NCBI RefSeq assembly: GCF_963678635.1
Contig: NC_087071.1
Location: 1,292,537-1,356,536 of the forward strand
From: Symsagittifera roscoffensis
Taxonomy: Eukaryota; Xenacoelomorpha; Acoela; Convolutidae
Direction: 5' to 3'
DNA length: 64,000 nt
The notes beneath the pieces were generated by a model. The model ran no database searches. It saw nothing but the letters and a program-made list of their open reading frames with translations, and was not told where the DNA came from. Position 1 is the first letter of the stretch, and every line of letters begins with the position of its first letter. A program made the translations under genes and the position numbers. Of this stretch, positions 46,160-59,003 are shown in pieces.

Positions 46160-47284
46160 TTTATTTAAAGCAAAAAAATTTCTTTTACTTTTATACGCTA
46201 AGAGTTATTGCTGTTTAAATTTCGGTGATGTCAAAAAGTTAAGCCTAATCGAGCGTGGTGCAAAAATTTTCAATGGGTCAAATTTTGGCCAAAACAACAG
46301 AAAACCAAAAAGTTTCTTTTGCAGTATCAATTTTGTGTACAATCAGCTGCTGATAGGCCAAAAATAAAGGAGATAACTTTCGGGGTGTTTGAGTTATAGT
46401 CTTTTGAGTTTCGGTGATGTCAAAAAGTTAAGCCTAATCGAGCGTGGTGTGGTGCAAAAAAGGAAATTTTCAAAATTTTTGTTTTTTTTTCGTTCAAAGT
46501 TCAATTTTTTCATCTCGTTTCATAAATTTCAGCTCACGACAATTCCAACGAGCCCAAAACGACGTTTGTAGCTTAAGTGTACGTGGAGTAATCATCAGTT
46601 TAAACTTTGGGGGGACCCGAATTTCGGCCATTTTGGACGAAAATTGGCCTAAAATCTAACTTTTAAGTTAGGGCAATTTTTTTCTTGCATTTTTTAAGAC
46701 AATTGTACGACGTTTGTAGCTTAAGTGTACTTGGAGTAATCATCAGTTGAAATTTTGGGGGGACCCGAATTTCGGCCATTTTGGACGAAAATTGGCCTAA
46801 AATCTAACTTTTAACTTAGTGCAATTTTTTTCTTGCTTTTTTAAAGAGAATTGGGCTGCCCTCCGCTGTCGCCGAGTGCATTCAAAGAAAACTTATCAAA
46901 TAGATTTGAATACTTACCTATTTAATAAGTTTATCACAACAATTAGGCTAAAAGCAACTGACAGTATCCTGGCTGGTATTCAATCATATGCCACTTACAG
47001 TCAATGTGCGGCTATCATGTCATAGATGGTCATCCAAGACACCCTGTACACGCTCCGTAGGTTTTGACCAGCTGATTTGGCCATAAAACACATTGGGTCA
47101 AAAAAATTCCAAACATTGTCAATTTTCAAAATTTTGTTTGAAATGCATAAATTATAACGTGAGCGTGTAAACTTTTACATGGTATAAGAGCATTTTTTAC
47201 TCTCGCGCGAGGGCGAGTGTTTTAAAAGTAATGTACATAGACATATGCTAGTCAGGATATAAATGAAAGCGGAGTAACTCAAAT

Positions 47285-47403
47285 GCCTACGACAATACCA
47301 TGTTGAATGCATCGGTTCTCGTTCGATCACCGAAGTTAAGCAACATTAGGCCTGGTTAGTACTTGGATGGGAGACCGCCTGGGAACACCAGGTGTTTTAG
47401 GCT
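47285..47403 (+). rRNA. 5S rRNA, copy 26 (GCATCGG subgroup)
   Basis: Full length; it combines the subgroup's 5' half with the GTGTTTTAGGCT 3' end of copy 20. This mosaic suggests recombination or gene conversion inside the gene. Confidence 0.95.
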
Positions 47404-48562
47404 TTTATTTAAAGCAAAATTATTTCTTTTACTTTTATACGCTAAGAGTTATTGCTGTTTAAATTTCGGTGATGTCAAAAAGTTAAGCCTAATCGAGCGT
47501 GGTGCAAAAATATTCAATGGGTCAAACTTTGGTCAAAACAACAGAAAACCGAAAATTTTTTTTTGCAGTATCAATTTTGTGTACAATCAGCTGCTGATAG
47601 GCCAAAAATAATGGAGATAACTTTTGAGGTCTTTGGGTTATAGCCTTTTGAATTTCGCTTTGTCAAAAAGTTAAGCCCAATCGAGCCTGGTGAATTGCGC
47701 GAACGGCCATAACTTGCCCAAAAATTTTAAAATTTTCAAATTTTGTTATTTGGATCATAAGATCATGCACAAATCATGGGGGACTGAGAAATTGAACCGA
47801 TTTCGTCGGTCCAACACAAAGTTATATGTTTTTGAAATCTCGGTGATGCCAAAAAGTTAAGCCTAATCGAGCATGGTGCAAAAAATGAAATTTTCAAAAT
47901 TTTTGTTTTTTTTTTCGTTCAAAGTTCAATTTTTCATCTTGTTTCATAAAATTCAGCTCAGGACAATTCCAACGAGCCCAAAACGACGTTTGTAGCTTAA
48001 GTGTGCGTGGAGTAATCATCAGTTGAAATTTTGGGGGGACCCGAATTTCGGATATTTTGGACGAAAATTGGCCTAAAATCTAACTTTTAAGTTACTGCAA
48101 TTTTTTTTCTTGCATTTTTTAAGAGAATTCGGCTGCGTTCTAATGTCGCAGAGTGTATTAAAACAAAACTTATCAAATAGATTTGAATACTTACCTATTT
48201 AATAAGTTTATCACAACAATTAGGCTAAAAGCAACTGACAGTATCCTGGCTGGTATCCAATCATATGCCACTTACAGTGAATGTGCGGCTATCATGTCAT
48301 AGATGGTCATCCAAGACACCCTGTACACGCTCCATAGGTTTTGACCAGCTGATTTGGCCATAAAACACATTGGGTCAAAAAAATTCCAAACATTGTCAAT
48401 TTTCAAAATTTTGTTTGAAATGCATAAATTATAACGTGAGCGTGTAAACTTTTACATGGTATAAGAGCATATTATTACTCTCGCGCGAGGGCGAGTGTTT
48501 TAAAAGTAATGTACATAGACTTATGCTAGTCAGGATATAAATGAAAGCGGAGTAACTCAAAT

Positions 48563-48681
48563 GCCTACGACCATACCATGTTGAATGCACCGGTTCTCGT
48601 CCGATCACCGAAGTTAAGCAACATTGGGCCTGGTTAGTATTTGGATGGGAGACCGCCTGGGAACACCAGTTGTTGTAGGCT
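48563..48681 (+). rRNA. 5S rRNA, copy 27 (near consensus)
   Basis: Identical to copy 24 as far as I can read (TTAGTATTTGG, CCAGTTG), as expected for its duplicate. Confidence 0.96.
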
Positions 48682-49659
48682 TCTATTTAAAGCAAAAGAA
48701 TTTCTTTTACTTTTATACGCTAAGAGTTATTGCTGTTTAAATTTCGGAGATGTCAAAAAGTTAAGCCTAATCGAGCGTGGTGCAAAAATTTTCAATGGGT
48801 CAAATTTTGGCCAAAACAACAGAAAACCGAAAAGTTTCTTTTGCAGTATCAATTTTGTGTATAATCAGCTGGTGATAGGCCAAAAATAATGGAGATAACT
48901 TTTGGGGTCTTTGAGTTATAGTCTTTTGATTTTCGGTGATGTCAAAAAGTTAAGCCTAATCGAGCGTGGTGTGGTGCAAAAAATGAAACTTTCAAAATTT
49001 TTGTTTTTTTTTTCGTTCAAAGTTCATTTTTTTCATCTTGTTTCATAAATTTCAGCTCAGGAAAATTCCAACGAGCCCAAAACGACGTTTGTAGCCTAAG
49101 TGTACGTGGAGTAATCATCAGTTGAAAATTTGGGGGGACCCGAATTTCGGCCATTTTGGACGAAAATTGGCCTAAAATCTAACTTTTAAGTTAGTGCAAC
49201 TTTTTTCTTGCATTTTGTAAGAGAATTGGGCTGCGTTCCGCTGTCGCAGAGTGCATTCAAAGAAAACTTATCAAATAGATTTGAATACTTACCTATTTAA
49301 TAAGTTTATCACAACAATTAGGCTAAAAGCAACTGACAGTATCCTGGCTGGTATCCAATCATATGCCACTTACAGTGAATGTGCGGCTATCATGTCATAG
49401 ATGGTCATCCAAGACACCCTGTACACGCTCCGTAGGTTTTGACCAGCTGATTTGGCCATAAAACACATTGGGTCAAAAAAATTCCAAACATTGTCAATTT
49501 TCAAAATTTTGTTTGAAATGCATAAATTATAACGTGAGCGTGTAAACTTTTACATGGTATAAGAGCATTTTTTACTCTCGCGCGAGGGCGAGTGTTTTAA
49601 AAGTAATGTACATAGACATATGCTAGTCAGGATATAAATGAAAGCGGAGTAACTCAAAT

Positions 49660-49778
49660 GCCTACGACAATACCATGTTGAATGCATCGGTTCTCGTTCG
49701 ATCACCGAAGTTAAGCAACATTAGGCCTGGTTAGTACTTGGATGGGAGACCGCCTGGGAACACCAGTTGTTGTAGGCT
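49660..49778 (+). rRNA. 5S rRNA, copy 28 (GCATCGG subgroup)
   Basis: Duplicate of copy 25 with the same ACGACAATA, GCATCGG, GTTCG and CCAGTTG. Heads the run of 1098 bp units. Confidence 0.95.
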
Positions 49779-50757
49779 TTTATTTAAAGCAAAAAAATTT
49801 CTTTTACTTTTATACGCTAAGAGTTATTGCTGTTTCAATTTCGGTGATGTCAAAAAGTTAAGCCTAATCGAGCGTGGTGCAAAAATTTTCAATGGGTCAA
49901 ATTTTGGCCAAAACAACAGAAAACGAAAAAGTTTCTTTTGCAGTATCAATTTTGTGTACAATCAGCTGCTGATAGGCCAAAAATAAAGGAGATAACTTTC
50001 GGGGTGTTTGAGTTATAGTCTTTTGAGTTTCGGTGATGTCAAAAAGTTAAGCCTAATCGAGCGTGGTGTGGTGCAAAAAAGGAAATTTTCAAAATTTTTG
50101 TTTTTTTTTTCGTTCAAAGTTCAATTTTTTCATCTCGTTTCATAAATTTCAGCTCACGACAATTCCAACGAGCCCAAAACGACGTTTGTAGCTTAAGTGT
50201 ACGTGGAGTAATCATCAGTTGAAACTTTGGGGGGACCCGAATTTCGGCCATTTTGGACGAAAATTGGCCTAAAATCTAACTTTTAAGTTAGTGCAACTTT
50301 TTTCTTGCATTTTTAAAGAAAATTGGGCTGCCCTTCGCTGTCGCAGAGTGCATTCAAAGAAAACTTATCAAATAGATTTGAATACTTACCTATTTAATAA
50401 GTTTATCACAACAATTAGGCCAAAAGCAACTGACAGTATCCTGGCTGGTATTCAGTCATATGCCACTAACAGTGAATGTGCGGCTATCATGTCATAGATG
50501 GTCATCCAAGACACCCTGTACACGCTCCGTAGCTTTTGACCAGCTGATTTGGCCATAAAACACATTGGGTCAAAAAAATTCCAAACATTGTCAATTTTCA
50601 AAATTTTGTTTGAAATGCATAAATTATAACGTGAGCGTGTAAACTTTTACATGGTATAAGAGCATATTATTACTCTCGCGCGAGGGCGAGTGTTTTAAAA
50701 GTAATGTACATAGACTTATGCTAGTCAGGATATAAATAAAAGCGGAGTAACTCAAAT

Positions 50758-50876
50758 GCCTACGACCATACCATGTTGAATGCATCGGTTCTCGTTCGAT
50801 CACCGAAGTTAAGCAACATTAGGCCTGGTTAGTACTTGGATGGGAGACCGCCTGGGAACACCAGTTGTTGTAGGCT
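50758..50876 (+). rRNA. 5S rRNA, copy 29 (GCATCGG subgroup)
   Basis: As copy 28 but with the consensus ACGACCATA 5' end. TATAAAT is followed by AAAAGCGG rather than GAAAGCGG. Confidence 0.95.
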
Positions 50877-51855
50877 TCTATTTAAAGCAAAAGAATTTCT
50901 TTTACTTTTATACGCTAAGAGTTATTGCTGTTTAAATTTCGGTGATGTCAAAAAGTTAAGCCTAATCGAGCGTGGTGCAAAAATTTTCAATGGGTCAAAT
51001 TTTGGCCAAAACAACAGAAAACCAAAAAGTTTCTTTTGCAGTATCAATTTTGTGTACAATCAGCTGCTGATAGGCCAAAAATAAAGGAGATAACTTTCGG
51101 GGTGTTTGAGTTATAGTCTTTTGAGTTTCGGTGATGTCAAAAAGTTAAGCCTAATCGAGCGTGGTGTGGTGCAAAAAAGGAAATTTTCAAAATTTTTGTT
51201 TTTTTTTTCGTTCAAAGTTCAATTTTTTCATCTCGTTTCATAAATTTCAGCTCACGACAATTCCAACGAGCCCAAAACGACGTTTGTAGCTTAAGTGTAC
51301 GTGGAGTAATCATCAGTTGAAACTTTGGGGGGACCCGAATTTCGGCCATTTTGGACGAAAATTGGCCTAAAATCTAACTTTTAAGTTAGTGCAACTTTTT
51401 TCTTGCATTTTTAAAGAGAATTGGGCTGCCCTTCGCTGTCGCAGAGTGCATTCAAAGAAAACTTATCAAATAGATTTGAATACTTACCTATTTAATAAGT
51501 TTATCACAACAATTAGGCCAAAAGCAACTGACAGTATCCTGGCTGGTATTCAGTCATATGCCACTAACAGTGAATGTGCGGCTATCATGTCATAGATGGT
51601 CATCCAAGACACCCTGTACACGCTCCGTAGCTTTTGACCAGCTGATTTGGCCATAAAACACATTGGGTCAAAAAAATTCCAAACATTGTCAATTTTCAAA
51701 ATTTTGTTTGAAATGCATAAATTATAACGTGAGCGTGTAAACTTTTACATGGTATAAGAGCATATTATTACTCTCGCGCGAGGGCGAGTGTTTTAAAAGT
51801 AATGTACATAGACTTATGCTAGTCAGGATATAAATGAAAGCGGAGTAACTCAAAT

Positions 51856-51974
51856 GCCTACGATCATACCATGTTGAATGCATCGGTTCTCGTTCGATCA
51901 CCGAAGTTAAGCAACATTAGGCCTGGTTAGTACTTGGATGGGAGACCGCCTGGGAACACCAGTTGTTGTAGGCT
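51856..51974 (+). rRNA. 5S rRNA, copy 30 (GCATCGG subgroup)
   Basis: ACGATCATA near the 5' end, otherwise the same as copy 29. Followed by TTCTTTTT. Confidence 0.95.
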
Positions 51975-52953
51975 TCTTTTTAAAGCAAAAGAATTTCTTT
52001 TACTTTTATACGCTAAGAGTTATTGCTGTTTAAATTTCGGAGATGACAAAAAGTTAAGCCTAATCGAGCGTGGTGCAAAAATATTCAATGGGTGAAATTT
52101 TGGCCAAAACAACAGAAAACCGAAAAGTTTCTTTTGCAGTATCAATTTTGTGTACAATCAGCTGCTGATAGGCCGAAAATAATGGAGATAAATTTTGGGG
52201 TCTTTGAGTTATAGTCTTTTGATTTTCGGTGATGTCAAAAAGTTAAGCCTAATCGAGCGTGGTGTGGTGCAAAAAATGAAACTTTCAAAATTTTTGTTTT
52301 TTTTTTCGTTCAAAGTTCATTTTTTTTCATCTCGTTTCATAAATTTCAGCTCAGGAAAATTCCAACGAGCCCAAAACGACGTTTGTAGCTTAAGTGTACG
52401 TGGAGTAATCATCAGTTGAAAATTTGGGGGGACCCGAATTTCGGCCATTTTGGACAAAAATTGGCCTAAAATCTAACTTTTAAGTTAGTGCAACTTTTTT
52501 CTTGCATTTTGTAAGAGAATTGGGCTGCGTTCCGCTGTCGCAGAGTGCATTCAAAGAAAACTTATCAAATAGATTTGAATACTTACCTATTTAATAAGTT
52601 TATCACAACAATTAGGCTAAAAGCAACTGACAGTATCCTGGCTGGTATCCAATCATATGCCACTTACAGTGAATGTGCGGCTATCATGTCATAGATGGTC
52701 ATCCAAGACACCCTGTACATGCTCCGTAGGTTTTGACCAGCTGATTTGGCCATAAAACACATTGGGTCAAAAAAATTCCAAACATTGTCAATTTTCAAAA
52801 TTTTGTTTGAAATGCATAAATTATAACGTGAGCGTGTAAACTTTTACATGGTATAAGAGCATTTTTTACTCTCGCGCGAGGGCGAGTGTTTTAAAAGTAA
52901 TGTACATAGACATATGCTAGTCAGGATATAATTGAAAGCGGAGTAACTCAAAT

Positions 52954-53072
52954 GCTTACGACAATACCATGTTGAATGCATCGGTTCTCGTTCGATCACC
53001 GAAGTTAAGCAACATTAGGCCTGGTTAGTACTTGGATGGGAGACCGCCTGGGAACATCAGTTGTTGTAGGCT
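52954..53072 (+). rRNA. 5S rRNA, copy 31 (GCATCGG subgroup)
   Basis: GCTTACGACAATA start (C3 to U, leaving a G-U pair in helix I) and GAACATCAG. TATAATT replaces TATAAAT upstream. Confidence 0.94.
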
Positions 53073-54050
53073 TTTATTTAAAGCAAAAAAATTTCTTTTA
53101 CTTTTATACGCTAAGAGTTATTGCTGTTTAAATTTCGGTGATGTCAAAAAGTTAAGCCTAATCGAGCGTGGTGCAAAAATTTTCAATGGGTCAAATTTTA
53201 GCCAAAACAACAGAAAACCGAAAAGTTTCTTTTGCAGTATCAATTTTGTGTACAATCAGCTGCTGATAGGCCAAAAATAAAGGAGATAACTTTCGGGGTC
53301 TTTGAGTTATAATCTTTTGAATTTCGGTGATGTCAAAAAGTTAAGCCTAATCGAGCGTGGTGTGGTGCAAAAAAGGAAACTTTCAAAATTTTTGTTTTTG
53401 TTTCATTCAAAGTTCAATTTTTTCATCTCGCTTCATAAATTTCAGCTCACGACAATTCCAACGAGCCCAAAACGACGTTTGTAGCTTAAGTGTACGTGGA
53501 GTAATCATCAGTTGAAAACTTGGGGTACCCGAATTTCGGCCATTTTGGACGAAAATTGGCCTAAAAGCTATCTTTTAACTTAGTGCAATTTTTTTTCTTG
53601 CATTTTTAAAGAGAATTGGGCTGCCCTACGTTGTCGCAGAGTGCATTCAAACAAAACTTATCAAATAGATTTGAATACTTACCTATTTAATAAGTTTATC
53701 ACAACAATTAGGCTAAAAGCAACTGACAGTATCCTGGCTGGTATTCAATCATATGCCACTTACAGTGAATGTGCGGCTATCATGTCATAGATAGTCATCT
53801 AAGACACCCTGTACACGCTCCGTAGGTTTTGACCAGCTGATTTGGCCATAAAACACATTGGGTCAAAAAAATTCCAAACATTGTCAATTTTCAAAATTTT
53901 GTTTGAAATGCATAAATTATAACGTGAGCGTGTAAACTTCTACATGGTATAAGAGCATATTTTTACTCTCGCGCGAGGGCGAGTGTTTTAAATGTATTGT
54001 ACATAGACATATGCTAGTCAGGGTATAAATGAAAGCGGAGTAACTCAAAT

Positions 54051-54148
54051 GCCTACGACCATACCATGTTGATCACCGAAGTTAGCAACATTGGGCCTGG
54101 TAAGTACTTGGATGGGAGACCGCCTGGGAACACCAGGTGTTGTAGGAT
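54051..54148 (+). pseudogene. 5S rRNA pseudogene, copy 32 (deletions)
   Basis: 98 bases. After ATACCATGTTG the text jumps to ATCACCGAAG, removing about 20 bases around helix III, and box A has lost one base (AGTTAGC). Ends GTAGGAT. Confidence 0.93.
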
Positions 54149-55308
54149 TTTATTTAAAGCAAAAGTATTTCTTTTACTTTTACACCCTAAGAGTTATTGC
54201 TGTTTAAAGTTCGGTGATGTCAAAAAGTTAAGCCTAATCGAGCGTGGTGCAAAAATTTTCAATGGGTCAAATTTTGGCCAAAACAACAGAAAACCGAAAA
54301 ATTTCTTTTGCAGTATCAATTTTGTGTACAATAGGCTGCTGATAGGCTAAAAATAATGGAGATAACTTTTGGGGTCTTTGAGTTATAGCCTTTTGAATTT
54401 CGGTGATGTCAAAAAGTTAAGCCCAATCGAGCCTGGTGAATTGCGCGAACGGCCATAACTTGCCCAAAAATTTTAAAATTTCCAAATTTTAGAAGTTGGA
54501 TCATAAGATCATGGTCGAATCTTGGGGGACTGAGAAAATGAACCGATTTTGTCGGTCCAACACAAAGTTATAAGCTTTTGAATTCTCGGTGATGCCAAAA
54601 AGTTAAGCCTAATCGAGCGTGGTGCAAAAAATGAAACTTTCAAAATTTTTGGTTTTTTTTCCTTCAAAGTTCATTTTTTTCATCTTGTTTCAAAAATTTC
54701 AGCTCAGGAAATATCCAACGAGCCCAAAACGACGTTTGTAGCTTAAGTGTACGTGGAGTAATCATCAGTTGAAAATTTGGGGGGACCCGAATTTCGGCCA
54801 TTTTGGACGAAAATTGGCCTAAAAGCTATCTTTTAACTTAGTGCAATTTTTTTTCTTGCATTTTTTAAGAGAATTGGGCTGCCCTCCGCTGTCGCAGAGT
54901 GCATTCAAAGAAAACTTATCAAATAGATTTGAGTATTTACCTATTTAATAAGTTTATCATAACAATTAGGCTAAAAGCAACTGACAGTATCCTGGCTGGT
55001 ATTCAATCATATGCCACTTACAGTGAATGTGCGGCTATCATGTCATAGATAGTCATCTAAGACACCCTGTACACGCTCCGTAGGTTTTGACCAGCTGATT
55101 TGGCCATAAAACACATTGGGTCAAAAAAATTCCAAACATTGTCAATTTTCAAAATTTTGTTTGAAATGCATAAATTATAACGTGAGCGTGTAAACTTCTA
55201 CATGGTATAAGAGCATATTTTTACTCTCGCGCGAGGGCGAGTGTTTTAAAAGTATTGTACATAGACATATGCTAGTCAGGGTATAAATGAAAGCGGAGTA
55301 ACTCAAAT

Positions 55309-55406
55309 GCCTATGACCATACCATGTTGATCACCGAAGTTAGCAACATTGGGCCTGGTAAGTACTTGGATGGTAGACCGCCTGGGAACACCAGGTGTTG
55401 TAGGCT
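55309..55406 (+). pseudogene. 5S rRNA pseudogene, copy 33 (same deletions as copy 32)
   Basis: 98 bases with exactly the same two deletions as copy 32 plus CCTATGACC and GGATGGTAGACC. The shared lesions show that a dead copy was itself duplicated. Confidence 0.93.
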
Positions 55407-56337
55407 TTTATTTAAAGCAAAAGTATTTCTTTTACTTTTATACGCTAAGAGTTATTGCTGTTTAAAGTTCGGTGATGTCAAAAAGTTAAGCCTAATCGAG
55501 CGTGGTGCAAAAATTTTCAATGGGTCAAATTTTGGCCAAAACAACAGAAAACCGAAAAATTTCTTTTGCAGTATCAATTTTGTGTACAATAAGCTGCTGA
55601 TAGGCTAAAAATAATGTAGATAACTTTTGGGGTCTTTGAGTTATAGCCTTTTGAGTTTCGGTGATGTCAAAAAGTTGAGCCCAATCGAGCCTGGTGAATT
55701 GCGCGAACGGCCCTAACTTGCCCAAACATTTTAAAATTTCCAAATTTTATTATTTGGATCATAAGATCATAGTCAAATCTTGGGGAACTGAGAAAAAGAA
55801 CCGATTTCGTCGGTCCAACACAAAGTTATAAGCTTTTGAAATCTCAGTGATGCCAAAAAGTTAAGCCTAATCGAGCGTGGTGCAAAAAATGAAATTTTCA
55901 AAATTTTTGTTTTTTTTTCTTTCAAAGTTCATTTTTTTCATCTTGTTTCAAAAATTTCAGCTCAGAAAAAATTCCAACGAGCACAAAACGACGTTTGCAG
56001 CTTAAGTGTACGTGGAGTAATCATCAGTTGAAAAATTGGGGGGCCCGAGTTTCGGCCAATTTGGACGAAAAGTGGCCTAAAAGCTATCTTTTAACTTAGT
56101 TCAATTTTTTTTCTTGCTTTTTTAAAGAGAATTGGGCTGTTCTCCGTTGTCGCAGAGTGCATTCAAAGAAAACTTATCAAATAGATTTGAATCCTTACCT
56201 ATTTAATAAGTTTATCACAACAATTAGGCTAAAAGCAACTGACAGTATCCTGGCTGGTATTCAGTCATATGCCACTTACAGTGAATGTGCGGCTATCATG
56301 TCATAGATAGTCATCCAAGACACCCTGTACCTCAAAA

Positions 56338-56456
56338 GCCTACGACCATACCATCTTGAATGCACCGGTTCTCGTCCGACCACCGAAGTTAAGCAACTTT
56401 GGGCCTGGTTAGTACTTGGATGGGAGACCGCCTGGGATCACCAGGTGTTGTAGGTT
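56338..56456 (+). rRNA. 5S rRNA, copy 34 (upstream region deleted)
   Basis: Full length with CCATCTTG, CCGACCACC, AACTTTGGG, GGGATCACC and a GGTT end. About 245 bases of upstream spacer are missing (junction CCCTGTAC / CTCAAAAGCC at about 56330), so the TATA-like element is gone. Confidence 0.93.
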
Positions 56457-57611
56457 TTTATTTAAAGCAAAAGTATTTCTTTTACTTTTACACCCTAAGA
56501 GTTATTGCTGTTTAAATTTCAGTGATGTCAAAAAGTTAAGCCTAATCGAGCGTGGTGCAAAATTTTTCAATGGGTCAAATTTTGGCCAAAACAACAGAAA
56601 ACCGAGAAATTTCTCTTGCAGTATCAATTTTGTGTACAATAAGCTGCTGATAGGCCAAAAATAATGGAGATAACTTTTGGGGTTTTTGAGTTATAGCCTT
56701 TTGAATTTCGGTGATGTCAAAAAGTTAAGCCCAATCGAGCCTGGTGAATTGCGCGAACGGCCATAACTTGCCCAAAAATTTTAAAATTTCCAAATTTTAT
56801 TATTTGGATCATAATATCATGGTCAAATCTTGGGGGACTAAGAAAATGAACCGATTTAGTCGGTCCAACACAAAGTTATAAGCTTTTGAAGTCTCGGTGA
56901 TGCCAAAAAAATAAGCCTAATCGAGCGTGGTGCAAAAAATGAAATTTTCAAAAAAAATTTTTTTTTCGTTCAAAGTTCATTTTTTCATCTCGTTTCGTAA
57001 TTTTCAGCTCAGGAAAATTCCAACGAGCCCAAAACGACGTTTGTAGCTTAAGTGTACGTGGAGTAATCATCAGTTGAAAAATTGGGGGGACCCGAATTTC
57101 GGCCATTTTGGACGAAAATTGGCCTAAAATCTAACTTTTAAGTTAATGCAATATTTTTTTGCATTTTTTAGGAGAATTGGGCTGCCCTCCACTGTCGCAG
57201 AGTGCATTCAAAGAAAACTTATCAAATAAATTTGAATACTTACCTATTTAATAAGTTTATCACAACAATTAGGCTAAAAGCAACTGACAGTATCTTGGCT
57301 GGTATTCAATCATATGCCACTTACAGTGAATGTGCGGCTATCATGTCATAGATGGTCAACCAAGAAACCCTGTACACGCTCCGTAGGTTTTGACCAGCTG
57401 ATTTGGCCATAAAACACATTGGGTCAAAAAAATTCCAAACATTGTCAATTTTCAAAATTTTGTTTTAAATGCATAAATTATAACGTGAGCGTGTAAACTT
57501 TTACATGATATAAGAGCATCTTTTTACTCTCGCGCGAGGGCGAGTGTTTTAAATGTAATGTACATAGACATATGCTAGTCAGGGTATAAATGAAAGCGGA
57601 GTAACTCAAAA

Positions 57612-57730
57612 GCCTACGACCATACCATCTTGAATGCACCGGTTCTCGTCCGACCACCGAAGTTAAGCAACATTGGGCCTGGTTAGTACTTGGATGGGAG
57701 ACCGCCTGGGATCACCAGGTGTTGTAGATT
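57612..57730 (+). rRNA. 5S rRNA, copy 35 (GTAGATT subgroup)
   Basis: Full length; CCATCTTG, CCGACCACC, GGGATCACC, and a 3' end of GTAGATT, which leaves C2 facing A in helix I. First of the nearly identical 1274 bp units. Confidence 0.94.
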
Positions 57731-58884
57731 TTTATTTAAAGCAAAAGTCTTTCTTTTACTTTTACACCCCAAGAGTTATTGCTGTTTAAAGTTCGGTGAT
57801 GTCAAAAAGTTAAGCCTAATCGAGCGTGGTGCAAAATTTTTCAATGGGTCAAATTTTGGCCAAAACAACAGAAAACCGAGAAATTTCTCTTGCAGTATCA
57901 ATTTTGTGTACAATAAGCTGCTGATAGGCCAAAAATAATGGAGATAACTTTTGGGGTTTTTGAGTTATAGCCTTTTGAATTTCGGTGATGTCAAAAAGTT
58001 AAGCCCAATCGAGCCTGGTGAATTGCGCGAACGGCCATAACTTGCCCAAAAATTTTAAAATTTCCAAATTTTATTATTTGGATCATAATATCATGGTCAA
58101 ATCTTGGGGGACTAAGAAAATGAACCGATTTAGTCGGTCCAACACAAAGTTATAAGCTTTTGAAGTCTCGGTGAAGCCAAAAAAATAAGCCTAATCGAGC
58201 GTGGTGCAAAAAATGAAATTTTCAAAAAAATTTTTTTTTCGTTCAAAGTTCATTTTTTCATCTCGTTTCGTAATTTGCAGCTCAGGACAATTCCAACGAG
58301 CCCAAAACGACGTTTGTAGCTTAAGTGTACGTGGAGTAATCATCAGTTGAAAAATTGGGGGGACCCGAATTTCGGCCATTTTGGACGAAAATTGGCCTAA
58401 AATCTAACTTTTAAGTTAATGCAATATTTTTTTGCATTTTTTAAGAGAATTGGGCTGCCCTCCACTGTCGCAGAGTGCATTCAAAGAAAACTTATCAAAT
58501 AAATTTGAATACTTACCTATTTAATAAGTTTATCACAACAATTAGGCTAAAAGCAACTGACAGTATCTTGGCTGGTATTCAATCATATGCCACTTACAGT
58601 GAATGTGCGGCTATCATGTCATAGATGGTCAACCAAGAAACCCTGTACACGCTCCGTAGGTTTTGACCAGCTGATTTGGCCATAAAACACATTGGGTCAA
58701 AAAAATTCCAAACATTGTCAATTTTCAAAATTTTGTTTTAAATGCATAAATTATAACGTGAGCGTGTAAACTTTTACATGATATAAGAGCATCTTTTTAC
58801 TCTCGCGCGAGGGCGAGTGTTTTAAATGTAATGTACATAGACATATGCTAGTCAGGGTATAAATGAAAGCGGAGTAACTCAAAA

Positions 58885-59003
58885 GCCTACGACCATACCA
58901 TCTTGAATGCACCGGTTCTCGTCCGACCACCGAAGTTAAGCAACATTGGGCCTGGTTAGTACTTGGATGGGAGACCGCCTGGGATCACCAGGTGTTGTAG
59001 ATT
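58885..59003 (+). rRNA. 5S rRNA, copy 36 (GTAGATT subgroup)
   Basis: Same variants as copy 35 throughout; the surrounding units differ by only a few bases over 1.27 kb. Confidence 0.94.

Larger units (their letters stand above)
44060..46670 (+). repeat. Higher-order duplicate block, copy 1
   Basis: About 2.6 kb, with 5S copies 24 and 25, recurs nearly unchanged at about 47660-50285 (offset 3600, then 3619). The change of offset is due to a 19-base deletion in this copy at about 45585, which removes the TTTTAAGTTAGTGCAAC segment of the spacer. Confidence 0.85.
47660..50285 (+). repeat. Higher-order duplicate block, copy 2
   Basis: Second copy of the 2.6 kb block at 44060-46670, containing 5S copies 27 and 28. 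It retains the 19-base spacer hairpin segment that copy 1 has lost, so it is closer to the ancestral state there. Confidence 0.85.
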
